Of a DNA stretch of 64,000 nt, positions 35,516-43,494 are shown piece by piece. Both the position numbers and the translations under genes were made by a program. Source of the DNA: Myxococcales bacterium (GTDB lineage Bacteria; Myxococcota_A; Polyangia; Nannocystales; Nannocystaceae); NCBI GenBank assembly GCA_020633295.1, contig JACKDW010000003.1, positions 434,001-498,000 on the forward strand, read 5' to 3'. Numbering within the stretch: the stretch's first letter is position 1; every line of letters begins with the position of its first letter. A model generated the notes under the pieces. The model did not search any database, was not told the origin of the DNA, and saw only the letters and a program-made list of their open reading frames with translations.

Positions 35516-36583
35516 TCAAAAGCGGAACGCGAGGCCGCCGGTCCAGCCGTGCTGCGTGCGGCTGACGAGCGGGGTCACGGCGCGACGGTTCATCGCTTCG
35601 CGGTAGGCCTCGCGCCGCTGCGCGCCCTTGACCAGCATCGGGATGCCGGCGCCCAGCGCCGCGCCGCCGACCAGCCACATCGGGATGTGCAGGTAGGTGC
35701 ACGAGGGGCACAGCCCGAGGAAGACGATGCCGGTGAGGAACACCGGCGTGCCGGTCCCCGTGAGCAGACCGCCGCCGACGAGCAGCCCCATGCCGGTCTT
35801 GGTCGGGGCCGGCGGCGCGACGAACACCCGCAGGGACTTGACGCCGCTCTTGGGCAGCACGCGGACCTTGCCGGTGTCCGCCTCGATCAGCGTGAAGGTG
35901 TCGCGCTGGACCGCGCCGACGTAGCCCCGCAGGCTGCTGCCGCCCTTGAGCTCGAGGACGACGTTGAAGCCGTCGACGCCCTCCCAGGCCGCGTCGATCA
36001 GCTCGGGGTTGACCGCGCCGCCCGTGGCGACCGCGCTGGGGGGGCGGGGCGCCTCGGGGCTCGCGGTCGCGCGCTCGCCCTCGATCGGGGCGGGCTGCGG
36101 CGGCGACGGGACGTCGGCCTCGATCGCGGTGGGCGTCTCGGCGTCCCGCGGCCCGTCGGCGGCGCTGGCGACGACGTCGTCACCAGGCGCGGGCGCGGCG
36201 GCGACGTCAAAGGGGATCGCGAGCGTGAGGCAGGCCGCGAGCACGCCGGCGGCGCGCAGCAGGCCAGGCTCCTCGCGGCTCGGGCGGATGTTGGCGGCGT
36301 AGCCGAGCATGGTCAGCCGCGGGCTCCAGCTCGTGAGGTCGATGAGCGCGTAGAGGTGACCCGGCGCGGGGATGCCGAACTCGGGGTGCTGGAAGAACAC
36401 GACGAAGCCGCCGCGCTCGCGCGCGCGCGCTCGCGTCGGCGGCAGCACGCCGAGCTCCTCGGGCGCGAGCGCCGGTCGTGTGGCGCGGCGCGGACGTCGA
36501 AACGCGTCGACGTCCGGCGGCGCCGCCGGCGTGGTGTGCTCGCGGAACTGGAGCTGCAGCGCGATCGCGTCGCCGTTATCCAT
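35516..36583 (-). CDS. Membrane protein with C-terminal phenylalanine; start uncertain
   Basis: The full frame gives 355 residues. The first 90 are hydrophilic (with GGFVVFFQHPEFGIPAPGHL), then a signal-like segment follows an internal Met at 36310 (LLRAAGVLAACLTLAIPFDVAAA). Next come a Pro/Ala linker, a domain with GFNVVLELKGGSSLRGYVGA resembling an Sm-like or small-barrel fold, two hydrophobic segments and the end WTGGLAFRF. Either the gene starts at 36583, 12 bases after the sulfotransferase stop, or two genes have merged. The layout matches the proteins at 18482 and 41192. The function is unknown. Confidence 0.7.
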   Translation of the reverse strand: MDNGDAIALQLQFREHTTPAAPPDVDAFRRPRRATRPALAPEELGVLPPTRARARERGGFVVFFQHPEFGIPAPGHLYALIDLTSWSPRLTMLGYAANIRPSREEPGLLRAAGVLAACLTLAIPFDVAAAPAPGDDVVASAADGPRDAETPTAIEADVPSPPQPAPIEGERATASPEAPRPPSAVATGGAVNPELIDAAWEGVDGFNVVLELKGGSSLRGYVGAVQRDTFTLIEADTGKVRVLPKSGVKSLRVFVAPPAPTKTGMGLLVGGGLLTGTGTPVFLTGIVFLGLCPSCTYLHIPMWLVGGAALGAGIPMLVKGAQRREAYREAMNRRAVTPLVSRTQHGWTGGLAFRF

Positions 36584-36595
36584 GGCGTGAGCGTA

Positions 36596-37378
36596 TCACC
36601 GACGCCCGACGATGTCGGCGACCGTGCTCGCGTCGAGCTGCGCCTGGCGCTCGAGCACCATGGGGCGCAGCGCCTCGTCGGTCTCGTTGAGCGCGGCGAT
36701 GAAGCGGGCGGTGAGCGGGCGGCCCTGATCGATGAATTCGTGCAGCTCGTCGAAGATCTCGAGGTGCCGGGGCGCGATCCCGTCGGCCAGCGCGGCGTCG
36801 GGGGAGCGCACGCGCGTCTGCGGGGCGTGGGCGCGCACGACCTCGGCGGCCGCGCGCGCGTCCCCGAAGCCGATCCAGTCGAGCGTGTCGGCGGCGACGC
36901 GCGCCGGATCGCGCAGGAAGCTGTCGTAGGAGACGACGTGCGCGGGGTAGCCCCGGATCGCGAGGTCGCGGATCAGCGCGTATTGATTGCACCACCACTC
37001 GAGCGCCGGCGGCATGCTCGGGCCCTCGAGGCCGACGCGGCGGACCGACGCGACGTACTCCCGCCAGCCGCGGACGGTCGCCACGCAGCGGTCGATGAAC
37101 GCCACGTCGGAGCGCACGAGGCCGGGGATGAAGACCTTGACCGCGTGCGTCCGCGTGTGATCCGGGTGCAGGTAGGCGCCGGTGAGCGGGTGCGGGTTGG
37201 AGCGGTAGTTGATGCCGCTCATCAGCTCCGACTCGAAGAAGCCGTCGGGGTTGGCGTGGCGCAGCAGCTCACCCCAGCCGGCGGGGAAGCGGTCGCCGAT
37301 GAACGGGAGCCCGGCCGCGATGAGGACGTGCATCCACATCGACGTGCCGGAGCGCTTGCTTCCCGTGACGATGATCAT
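36596..37378 (-). CDS. Sulfotransferase-like protein
   Basis: The 260-residue protein opens with IIVTGSKRSGTSMWMHVL, the PAPS 5'-phosphosulfate-binding loop typical of sulfotransferases (G/S-x-x-x-S/T-G-T). A later RDPARVAADTLDWIGF segment fits the 3'-phosphate-binding and helical region. These enzymes move sulfate from PAPS to hydroxyl or amine groups; the acceptor is unknown. The gene is followed closely by the membrane protein gene at 35516-36583 and preceded by the peroxidase-like gene, all on the minus strand, so an operon is possible. Confidence 0.85.
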   Translation of the reverse strand: MIIVTGSKRSGTSMWMHVLIAAGLPFIGDRFPAGWGELLRHANPDGFFESELMSGINYRSNPHPLTGAYLHPDHTRTHAVKVFIPGLVRSDVAFIDRCVATVRGWREYVASVRRVGLEGPSMPPALEWWCNQYALIRDLAIRGYPAHVVSYDSFLRDPARVAADTLDWIGFGDARAAAEVVRAHAPQTRVRSPDAALADGIAPRHLEIFDELHEFIDQGRPLTARFIAALNETDEALRPMVLERQAQLDASTVADIVGRR

Positions 37379-37397
37379 GAGGGCCGGAGCCCGGGCA

Positions 37398-39206
37398 TCA
37401 TAGCGTACGAAGGTACGCCGTGATCGCGTCGACGTCGTCCTGCGGCGCGGTCGTCTGCCGCGTCGACTCGATCATGTCCTGCACCGCGTGCTCGAGCGTC
37501 GGCGAGCGCCCGTCGTGCATGTACGGCGGGTGCAGCGCGACGCGCCGCAGGGTCGGGACCTGCTTCTGCTCGCCGCGGATCAGCTCGGTCGTGGTGCCGC
37601 CGAGCGCCGCGCCGTAGTGGCAGCGCGTGCAGTCGTAGCTGGCGAACAGCGCCTCGCCCCTGCTGACGAGCAGCGCGTCGTTGCGCCCGTCGTCGGCCGG
37701 CGGCCGCTGCTGCGCGAAGACCCAGCGCTCGAACGAGTCGCGCCGCGGCTCGCTCTGGCGCTTGCCGCCCATGCGGTGCGCGAGGATCTCGCCCATGATC
37801 ATGTCGAGGTCGTCCATGTCGCCGTCCCAGTGGAACGGCGCGGTGTCCTCGAGGCCCACGTCGAGCGGCTGGGTGCGCCGCTTGCCGATCTCGGTGAACC
37901 GCCAGGTGTGCCCGTCGTCGCCGCCCTCGGGGTGGCAGGAGGCGCAGCTGAGGTTCGACTCGGTCGAGCGGTGGAAGATCTCGTGACCGGTGTCGAGGCG
38001 CGCCTCGCCGGCGAGCTCGACGATCTGGGCGTCGCGCGTCTCGAAGGGCTGCGGCGCGTCGAGGATCAGCAGGCGCGCGGGCTCGCGGCTCTGCATGATG
38101 AGCGCGCCGCTCGAGTCATGCGCGACCGCGACGACCTGACCCTGCTCGGGCTCGGGCTCCGGGTTGTCCTCGAAGAACCCGCAGTCGCTGCCGCCGCGGA
38201 ACTCGACGCGGTAGGTCTTGGGCGAGACCATGAAGCTCTCGTCCGAGCTGCGCCCGAAGTCGTCGCCGAAGAAGTCGGCGACGTCGCGCGGAGCGGCGCC
38301 GGGCACCGCCATGGCGAGCAAGTCGCCGTCGGGGTGCGGGCTCGCGTCGACGGTCAGCTGCGAGTCGAGCATCATGACCGTGTTGACGACCGGGCCGTCA
38401 TCGGTGGTGGTGATCGTCGAGACCGCCGCGTTCACGATCCCGGTCTCACAGAAGCCGCCGCCCCCGTAGGCGCCGTCGCCCGGCCGCGTGTCGTCGGGGT
38501 CGGGATCGATCGGCACGTCCTGGGTGTCGTGCATCTGGTGAAGGATCTCGATGTCGCCGCTCGCGTTGACCCAGGTGCGCCACGCGACGTGGGCCTCGAA
38601 GGGGCCCTGGTTCGGGATCGAGATGCGCGAGCCGTCGAGCCCGAGGAGCTCGGCGGAGCGGAAGCGCGAGACCATGACCTCGCCGTTCACGAAGATCACG
38701 TCGCGGAGGTCGGGCTCGAGCGTGACGCGCTTGAGCTCGTCGCCGGCCTCGCTGAGGTGGACGAGGTCACCGCCCGCGCACGCGACGTACAGGCTGGCGT
38801 CGCCGCTGTCGAAGGCGACGCCGCGCGGCTCGGGGCACACGGGGTGACGCGCGAGCACCTCGCCCGACGTGAGCTCGACCGTCGCGAGCGCGCCGGCGCC
38901 CCGCAGCACCACGTGGGCGCGGCCGTCGGAGCCGAGCGCGACGCGACCGGGCTGATCGCCGGGCTCGAGCGCGACCGCGTGCAGCTCGTCGCGGGCGTCG
39001 ATGTCGACGATGTGCAGGAGGTCGCGGTCCGGATCTGCGGCGACGGCGAGGCCGTCGCTCGTCACGACGAGCGTGCCGCCGATGATCGGCGCCGGCCGGA
39101 CGCGGGACTCCACGACCGGCGAGTCATCGAGCGGATCGAGATCGATCGTGTCCTGGCAGCCGGTGGCCAGGAGCGCGGTTGCAGCCAATACGTAAGCATA
39201 TTTCAT
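37398..39206 (-). CDS. Di-haem cytochrome c peroxidase-like lipoprotein
   Basis: From ATG 39206 the product is 602 residues with lipobox LLATGC. The N-terminal two thirds has propeller-like strands (VVTSDGLAVAADPDRDLLHI). The C-terminal third has two haem-binding motifs, CASCH (in NLSCASCHPEGGDDG) and CTRCH (in YDCTRCHYGAALGG), with the HDGRSPTLEHAVQ phrase typical of MauG/di-haem peroxidase relatives. The propeller-plus-di-haem layout is common in myxobacterial secreted proteins. AAGAGAGAG precedes the start, which overlaps the stop of the upstream barrel-like gene by three bases (TGA inside the ATGA at 39206-39203). The frame stays open upstream to 40892, but that part is a shadow. Confidence 0.87.
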   Translation of the reverse strand: MKYAYVLAATALLATGCQDTIDLDPLDDSPVVESRVRPAPIIGGTLVVTSDGLAVAADPDRDLLHIVDIDARDELHAVALEPGDQPGRVALGSDGRAHVVLRGAGALATVELTSGEVLARHPVCPEPRGVAFDSGDASLYVACAGGDLVHLSEAGDELKRVTLEPDLRDVIFVNGEVMVSRFRSAELLGLDGSRISIPNQGPFEAHVAWRTWVNASGDIEILHQMHDTQDVPIDPDPDDTRPGDGAYGGGGFCETGIVNAAVSTITTTDDGPVVNTVMMLDSQLTVDASPHPDGDLLAMAVPGAAPRDVADFFGDDFGRSSDESFMVSPKTYRVEFRGGSDCGFFEDNPEPEPEQGQVVAVAHDSSGALIMQSREPARLLILDAPQPFETRDAQIVELAGEARLDTGHEIFHRSTESNLSCASCHPEGGDDGHTWRFTEIGKRRTQPLDVGLEDTAPFHWDGDMDDLDMIMGEILAHRMGGKRQSEPRRDSFERWVFAQQRPPADDGRNDALLVSRGEALFASYDCTRCHYGAALGGTTTELIRGEQKQVPTLRRVALHPPYMHDGRSPTLEHAVQDMIESTRQTTAPQDDVDAITAYLRTL

Positions 39207-40009
39207 GGTGACTCTCTCTTCGCGCGTCGGGAGCCCGAGCGCGCGGTGATGATGTCGAAGTGTAGCCCAAGCAGCACGCCGATGCGGTAGGCGCTGCGCT
39301 CCCAGACGGGGACGCCGCGGCGCTCGTAGCGTCGGTTGCGAACGTTGTACCCCTGCACGAGCGCGACGCTCAGGCCGACGCGGCGCGCGGTCCAGGCGAA
39401 CCGGATGGGCAGCCGGAAGTCGGGATCGACTCGGTGGATGACGTCGTCGGGGGTCACCGAGCGGTGGACGAGGATCCCGGCCGAGAGCCCGACGCTCCCG
39501 AACACCGACTGGTTCTTCAGGCGCCCGCGCAGGACCGCGCCGAGGCCGATGGGGACGTCGATCACGCGCACGAAGTCGCGGTCGGGCGCGATGATGATGC
39601 TGGTGTGAAAGGTGCCCGAGAAGCCCTGTAGGCGGCCGTAGCCGACGCCGACCGTGATGACCGGCTCGGTCGTGCGCGTGCGCCAGACCATGCCCATGAG
39701 GATGTCGGCGCGCACCATGTTGCTCGTGCGGGGCGGGAGCTCCGGCGGGGGCTTCGGCGTCCTGCGGCGGCGCTTCGGCTTGTCCTGCGTCGGCTCGCTC
39801 GGCCAGGGGTCCTCGGGCCACGGGCCGCTCGTGTCGCCGGGCGCGTTGTCGAGCGGCGTCGCGCCTGCGGGCGGCAGCGCGGGCGCCTCGTCGGCTCCGC
39901 TGCGGCCCTCGAGAGGCGTGTCGCCGGGCGCGGCTGGCTCCGCGCTCGCCTCTGGTTGGGCGGCGCTCGCGAGGACGACAACGGTTGCGATGGTGAGGAG
40001 GCAGGGCAC
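39203..40009 (-). CDS. Outer-membrane barrel-like protein
   Basis: From GTG 40009 the product is 268 residues with a signal peptide (CLLTIATVVVLASAAQPEASA) and a Pro-rich linker with a basic patch (PKRRRRTPKPPPELPPR). The C-terminal 170 residues alternate hydrophobic and polar residues as in beta-barrels (ITVGVGYGRLQGFSGTFHTS, SVFGSVGLSAGILV, YRIGVLLGLHFDII). The stop overlaps the start of the di-haem gene, so the two are translationally coupled. It could be an outer-membrane partner of that lipoprotein (inference). Confidence 0.75.
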   Translation of the reverse strand: MPCLLTIATVVVLASAAQPEASAEPAAPGDTPLEGRSGADEAPALPPAGATPLDNAPGDTSGPWPEDPWPSEPTQDKPKRRRRTPKPPPELPPRTSNMVRADILMGMVWRTRTTEPVITVGVGYGRLQGFSGTFHTSIIIAPDRDFVRVIDVPIGLGAVLRGRLKNQSVFGSVGLSAGILVHRSVTPDDVIHRVDPDFRLPIRFAWTARRVGLSVALVQGYNVRNRRYERRGVPVWERSAYRIGVLLGLHFDIITARSGSRRAKRESP

Positions 40010-40198
40010 GTGTACGCTCGCGACGACGCTGCTCGCACACTGTAGCGGATGACGGGGGCCGGCGGGGAGAGAACGCGCGCTCACGTCGCTGCGGGCCGGC
40101 AGCGCCCGCGCAGCGCCGCGGTCGCGCGTAGGCCCGACGTCCGGCGCGGGCGCGCGGGCGTTCGAACCAGTTCGAAGAGTCACCTCGGCGGGCGCGGC

Positions 40199-41101
40199 TC
40201 AGCGCGCGGGCGCGTGCACCTCGAGCACGTCGTCGAGCGCGAGGCGCAGCGTCGGGCCCGAGCGCAGCACCCCGTCGACGCGCTGCAGCGTCAGCGCGCG
40301 CGGCTCTAGCAGCAGCGAGCGGCCGTCGACGAACACGATCGCGACGCGCTCGCCTCCGCGCCCCGCGACGCAGCGCTGCAGCGCGTCGACGATGCGCAGG
40401 CGCATCACGGGGGTCTCGGCCGCGATCACCTGCTCGCGGAAGCTCGGCGCGTCCGGCAAGAACCGCGGGCGATCGTCGTCGAGGCGATCGCGGCTCTGCG
40501 GCGACAGGGCCCAGCGCGCGAGCGCGGCGCGAAGCGGCGCGAGCTGCAGCTCGCGGGCGAGCTCGCGCTCGAGGTCGTCGAGCACGAGGTCGCGCGAGAC
40601 CTCCGCCACCGCGCGGTACATGAGCAGGGACGCGGTCCGGAGCGACCTGGGGGCGCCGCGGCGCAGCAGCCTCAGCAGCCGCGTCGCGCCGTCGGGGTCG
40701 GGCGCAGCGAGCCAGTCGTCGATGATCGCGAGCGCGTCGTCGACGAGCTCGCCCGCGCGCTCGCCTCGCGCGGCCAAGAGCGCGCGCACGCCCAGGATCC
40801 CGGCGCGCACGAGCGCCTGCGTGCCCCAGCGGCCGAGCCCGCGCAGCCACAGCAGCGTGGTGAAGTCGGCCCGCGCCGCCGACATCGCGCACGCGCGCGC
40901 CGAGGCGGCGTAGCGCGACGTCGGCGCGATGATCGGCTCGTCGTCAGCGGGGATCCGGTTCTCGATCGCGACCGCGGCGGCCGGCAGCCCGAGGTAGGCC
41001 GCGAGCCGAAGCTGGGCGTCGGTGAGCTCGCCGAGCTCGACGCGTCGGTCGAGCAGCTCGGCGTCGGCTCGGAGCGCGCGCAGCCGGGAGTCCTCGAGCA
41101 C
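40199..41101 (-). CDS. Helical protein of unknown function
   Basis: The 300-residue product begins at a GTG (41101) and is rich in Ala, Leu, Arg and Asp, with no signal peptide and no membrane segment. It is mostly helical (LRLLRRGAPRSLRTASLLMY) and ends in a beta-rich tail RVDGVLRSGPTLRLALDDVL. Codon usage fits its neighbours. I cannot assign a family. It lies between the barrel-like protein gene and a small membrane protein gene on the same strand. Confidence 0.65.
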   Translation of the reverse strand: MLEDSRLRALRADAELLDRRVELGELTDAQLRLAAYLGLPAAAVAIENRIPADDEPIIAPTSRYAASARACAMSAARADFTTLLWLRGLGRWGTQALVRAGILGVRALLAARGERAGELVDDALAIIDDWLAAPDPDGATRLLRLLRRGAPRSLRTASLLMYRAVAEVSRDLVLDDLERELARELQLAPLRAALARWALSPQSRDRLDDDRPRFLPDAPSFREQVIAAETPVMRLRIVDALQRCVAGRGGERVAIVFVDGRSLLLEPRALTLQRVDGVLRSGPTLRLALDDVLEVHAPAR

Positions 41102-41191
41102 GCGGTGGAGCGTAGCAGCCCGCGGGCGCCGTGACGCTCGTCTGCTTCGTTCGCGCCGACACGCGCCGGGCGTTCGCTAGGCGAGGCTAGG

Positions 41192-41875
41192 CTAGAAGGA
41201 AGCCCGGAGCCCGAGGCCGACGTGCCCTGGCGCCAGCGTCGGGTGGAGCTGCAGCCGGCGCGCGGCCACGCCGTCGCGCGGCCGGTCGAGGCGCGCGCTG
41301 AGGATGTAGAGCGTCAGCCCGCCCGCGAACACGAGCCCGGCGGCGATCCCCGACGCGACGGCCATCGTGCGCATGTCCGTCGCGCGCGCGTGGGCGTCGG
41401 TCGCCTCGGCGAACTCGGCCGGCGTGAACTTCCGCGACTCGGCGCGGGCGCGGTCGACGAGCCGCCAGATGTGGCCGCCGAAGCGGCTGTGCTCGGAGAT
41501 CCCCAGCGCCATCGGCACGCACAGCGCCGCGCCGACGCCCATGAAGATGCCGCCGGCGACGCGCAGCTGTCGTCCGTCGGCGAGCCCGAGGTTGGTCGGG
41601 GGCGCGTCGTCGTCCGCCGACGTCGACGCGCTCGCGGGCGAAGACTCGGGTGAAGAACCTGCGGGCGAAGACGCTGGCGAAGAACCTGCTGGCGAAGAAC
41701 CTGCTGGCGAAGAACCTGCTGGCGAAGAACCTGCTGGCGAAGAACCTGCTGAAGATCCCGATGGCGAAGATCCCGTCGAGGTTGGCGCGGGCGCCGACGT
41801 CATCGGCTCATTCGCGCGCGCCTCGTGCATGCGCGTCAGCGCGACGACGAGCGCGAGGATGACGAGGCGGCGCAT
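41192..41875 (-). CDS. Secreted or membrane protein with a GSSPA repeat linker
   Basis: The 227-residue product has a signal peptide (LVILALVVALTRMHEARA), then a linker in which GSSPA is repeated about six times, encoded by a 15-base unit at about 41640-41760. Two hydrophobic segments follow (LRVAGGIFMGVGAALCVPMAL and AVASGIAAGLVFAGGLTLYIL), and the protein ends GHVGLGLRASF. The layout matches the proteins at 18482-19183 and 35516-36583. The function is unknown. Confidence 0.78.
   Translation of the reverse strand: MRRLVILALVVALTRMHEARANEPMTSAPAPTSTGSSPSGSSAGSSPAGSSPAGSSPAGSSPAGSSPASSPAGSSPESSPASASTSADDDAPPTNLGLADGRQLRVAGGIFMGVGAALCVPMALGISEHSRFGGHIWRLVDRARAESRKFTPAEFAEATDAHARATDMRTMAVASGIAAGLVFAGGLTLYILSARLDRPRDGVAARRLQLHPTLAPGHVGLGLRASF
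41640..41760. repeat. 15-base tandem repeat coding for GSSPA
   Basis: On the plus strand GAAGAACCTGCTGGC is repeated with few changes, encoding the Gly-Ser-Ser-Pro-Ala linker of the gene at 41192-41875 on the other strand. Near-identity suggests recent expansion and possible length variation. Confidence 0.9.
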
Positions 41876-41938
41876 CGGCGCATGGTACTCCGGCCGCTCG
41901 GTCGCCGCTCGTCCGTCCGGCGCCCGCGCGTCGACGGC

Positions 41939-43459
41939 TCAGCGCGCGAGCAGGAGCTGCTGCACCCGCCCGTCGGGGGTCCGGTACATCGACGCGCGCA
42001 GGGTCTCGCCCGCGAATTGGAGCCGCAGGTTCGTCGCCTCCATCCCGCCGCGCTCGCGCCTGGACACCTCCGTGACGGACGTCGGAGGCCCGAGCGCGCG
42101 CAGGCGAGGCGCCGCTCGCTGCAGCCGCGCGTCGTCGAGGTACGCGTTGAAGTCGGCGCTCAGGCGGCTGCGATCGAGCGCGCCGGACTGTAGCTGCTCG
42201 AGCAGCGCGCGCGCGACCTGCTCGGGCGGCGGCCCGGCGATCGCCGGCGCCTTCGCGGCGCCCTGGTCCTCCTCGATGACGAGCGAGAGGATCGCGTCGG
42301 CGATCGGCTTGGCGTTCGCGCCCGCGCCGTTGCTGATGAGCGCGACGCCGGAGCGCGTGCGCGGCACGAACGCGTTCTTCGACGAGAACCCGCTCACGCC
42401 GCCCGTGTGCACGAGGATCGACTCGCCTTCGAAGCGGCGCACGCCCAGGCCGCAGGCGTAGTCGGTCGTTCGACCGTCGCGCAGCTGCGCCGGCGTCGTC
42501 ATGCGCTCGTACGAGGCCGGGCTGAGCACGCCGCCCGTCGTCAGCGCGAGATCCCAGCGCAGCAGATCGGAGGGCGTGGACCACATCGCCCCGGCCGCGT
42601 GGATCCACCCGTCGCCCTCGGGGATCGCCGGCTCGGGCTCGTCGAGCGCGAACGCGGTGTAGCCGGTCGCCGCCTGCTCGGGCCGCGCGGGCCCGCCGAA
42701 GGACGTGTTCGTCAGCGCCTGCGGCTCGAAGATCCGCGCGCTGAGCAGGCTCGCTAGCGCCTGCCCGCTGACGCGCTCGAGCGCGCGGCCGACGATGAGG
42801 TAGCCGGTGTTGCTGTAGGAGAAGCGCGCGCGCGGCTCGAAGTCCAGCGGCATACCGGCGAACTCGGCGATCAGCGCGTCGGTCTCGATCGGCGCCTGCA
42901 TGCGCGGGATCACGAAGTCGAGCGGGTAGAAGTCGTGGTAGCCCGAGACGTGCTGGAGCGCGTCGATCAGCTGGATGTCGCCGGCGCGCGTGAGCGTCGG
43001 GAAGTACTTCGCGATCGGGTCGTCGAGCGAGAGCGCGCCGTCCTGCTCGAGCAGCAGCCCCGCCGCGCAGATGAACTGCTTCGAGATCGACGCGATCGCG
43101 AAGCCGGTCTCCGGCGTGACGGGCTCCCCCGTCGCGCGCGAGCGCACGCCGTAGCCCTTGGCGAGCACGAGCTCGCCGCCGCGCATGATCGCGAGCGAGA
43201 GCCCGACGAGCCCCAGGCGCTCGACCTCGGCGGCGACGTAGGCGTCGATCGCCGCGAGGTCGAAGCTCGTCGGCGCGGGGGTGGCTCGCGCCGCGCCGTC
43301 CTCGGCCGCCTCGGACGTCGGCGCGCCGTCGGGCTCGTCGGCGCGCGGCTTCGGCGTGGCCGTCGGGTCAGGCGCGGCGGGTGACGCGTCGCAGCCCGCG
43401 AGCGTGGCGAGGAGGACGCAGCCGAGGAGTACACCACCCGGGTGGGAGCGCGCGCGCAT
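41939..43459 (-). CDS. Serine hydrolase of the class-C beta-lactamase family (lipoprotein)
   Basis: From ATG 43459 the product is 506 residues with lipobox TLAGC. The catalytic motif SxxK appears as SISK in GFAIASISKQFICAAGLLLE, the second motif YSN as RFSYSNTGYLIVGRALE, and the third motif as ILVHTGGVSGF. These residues define penicillin-binding/beta-lactamase class C serine hydrolases. A C-terminal domain of about 110 residues resembles the accessory domains found in EstB-like esterases. The substrate is unknown; a surface esterase or D-peptidase is likely. The gene follows the carbamoyltransferase on the same strand, 35 bases away. Confidence 0.9.
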   Translation of the reverse strand: MRARSHPGGVLLGCVLLATLAGCDASPAAPDPTATPKPRADEPDGAPTSEAAEDGAARATPAPTSFDLAAIDAYVAAEVERLGLVGLSLAIMRGGELVLAKGYGVRSRATGEPVTPETGFAIASISKQFICAAGLLLEQDGALSLDDPIAKYFPTLTRAGDIQLIDALQHVSGYHDFYPLDFVIPRMQAPIETDALIAEFAGMPLDFEPRARFSYSNTGYLIVGRALERVSGQALASLLSARIFEPQALTNTSFGGPARPEQAATGYTAFALDEPEPAIPEGDGWIHAAGAMWSTPSDLLRWDLALTTGGVLSPASYERMTTPAQLRDGRTTDYACGLGVRRFEGESILVHTGGVSGFSSKNAFVPRTRSGVALISNGAGANAKPIADAILSLVIEEDQGAAKAPAIAGPPPEQVARALLEQLQSGALDRSRLSADFNAYLDDARLQRAAPRLRALGPPTSVTEVSRRERGGMEATNLRLQFAGETLRASMYRTPDGRVQQLLLAR

Positions 43460-43494
43460 GCGCCAACGTACCGCGACGCGCGGGCCCGGGAAAC

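Noticed and set aside
39207..40892. Upstream extension of the di-haem gene frame as far as 40892 (1164 residues in all)
   Set aside because: Translation upstream of 39206 is Arg/Ala-rich shadow of the barrel-like gene and the helical protein gene, while a signal peptide and ribosome site mark 39206 as the start.
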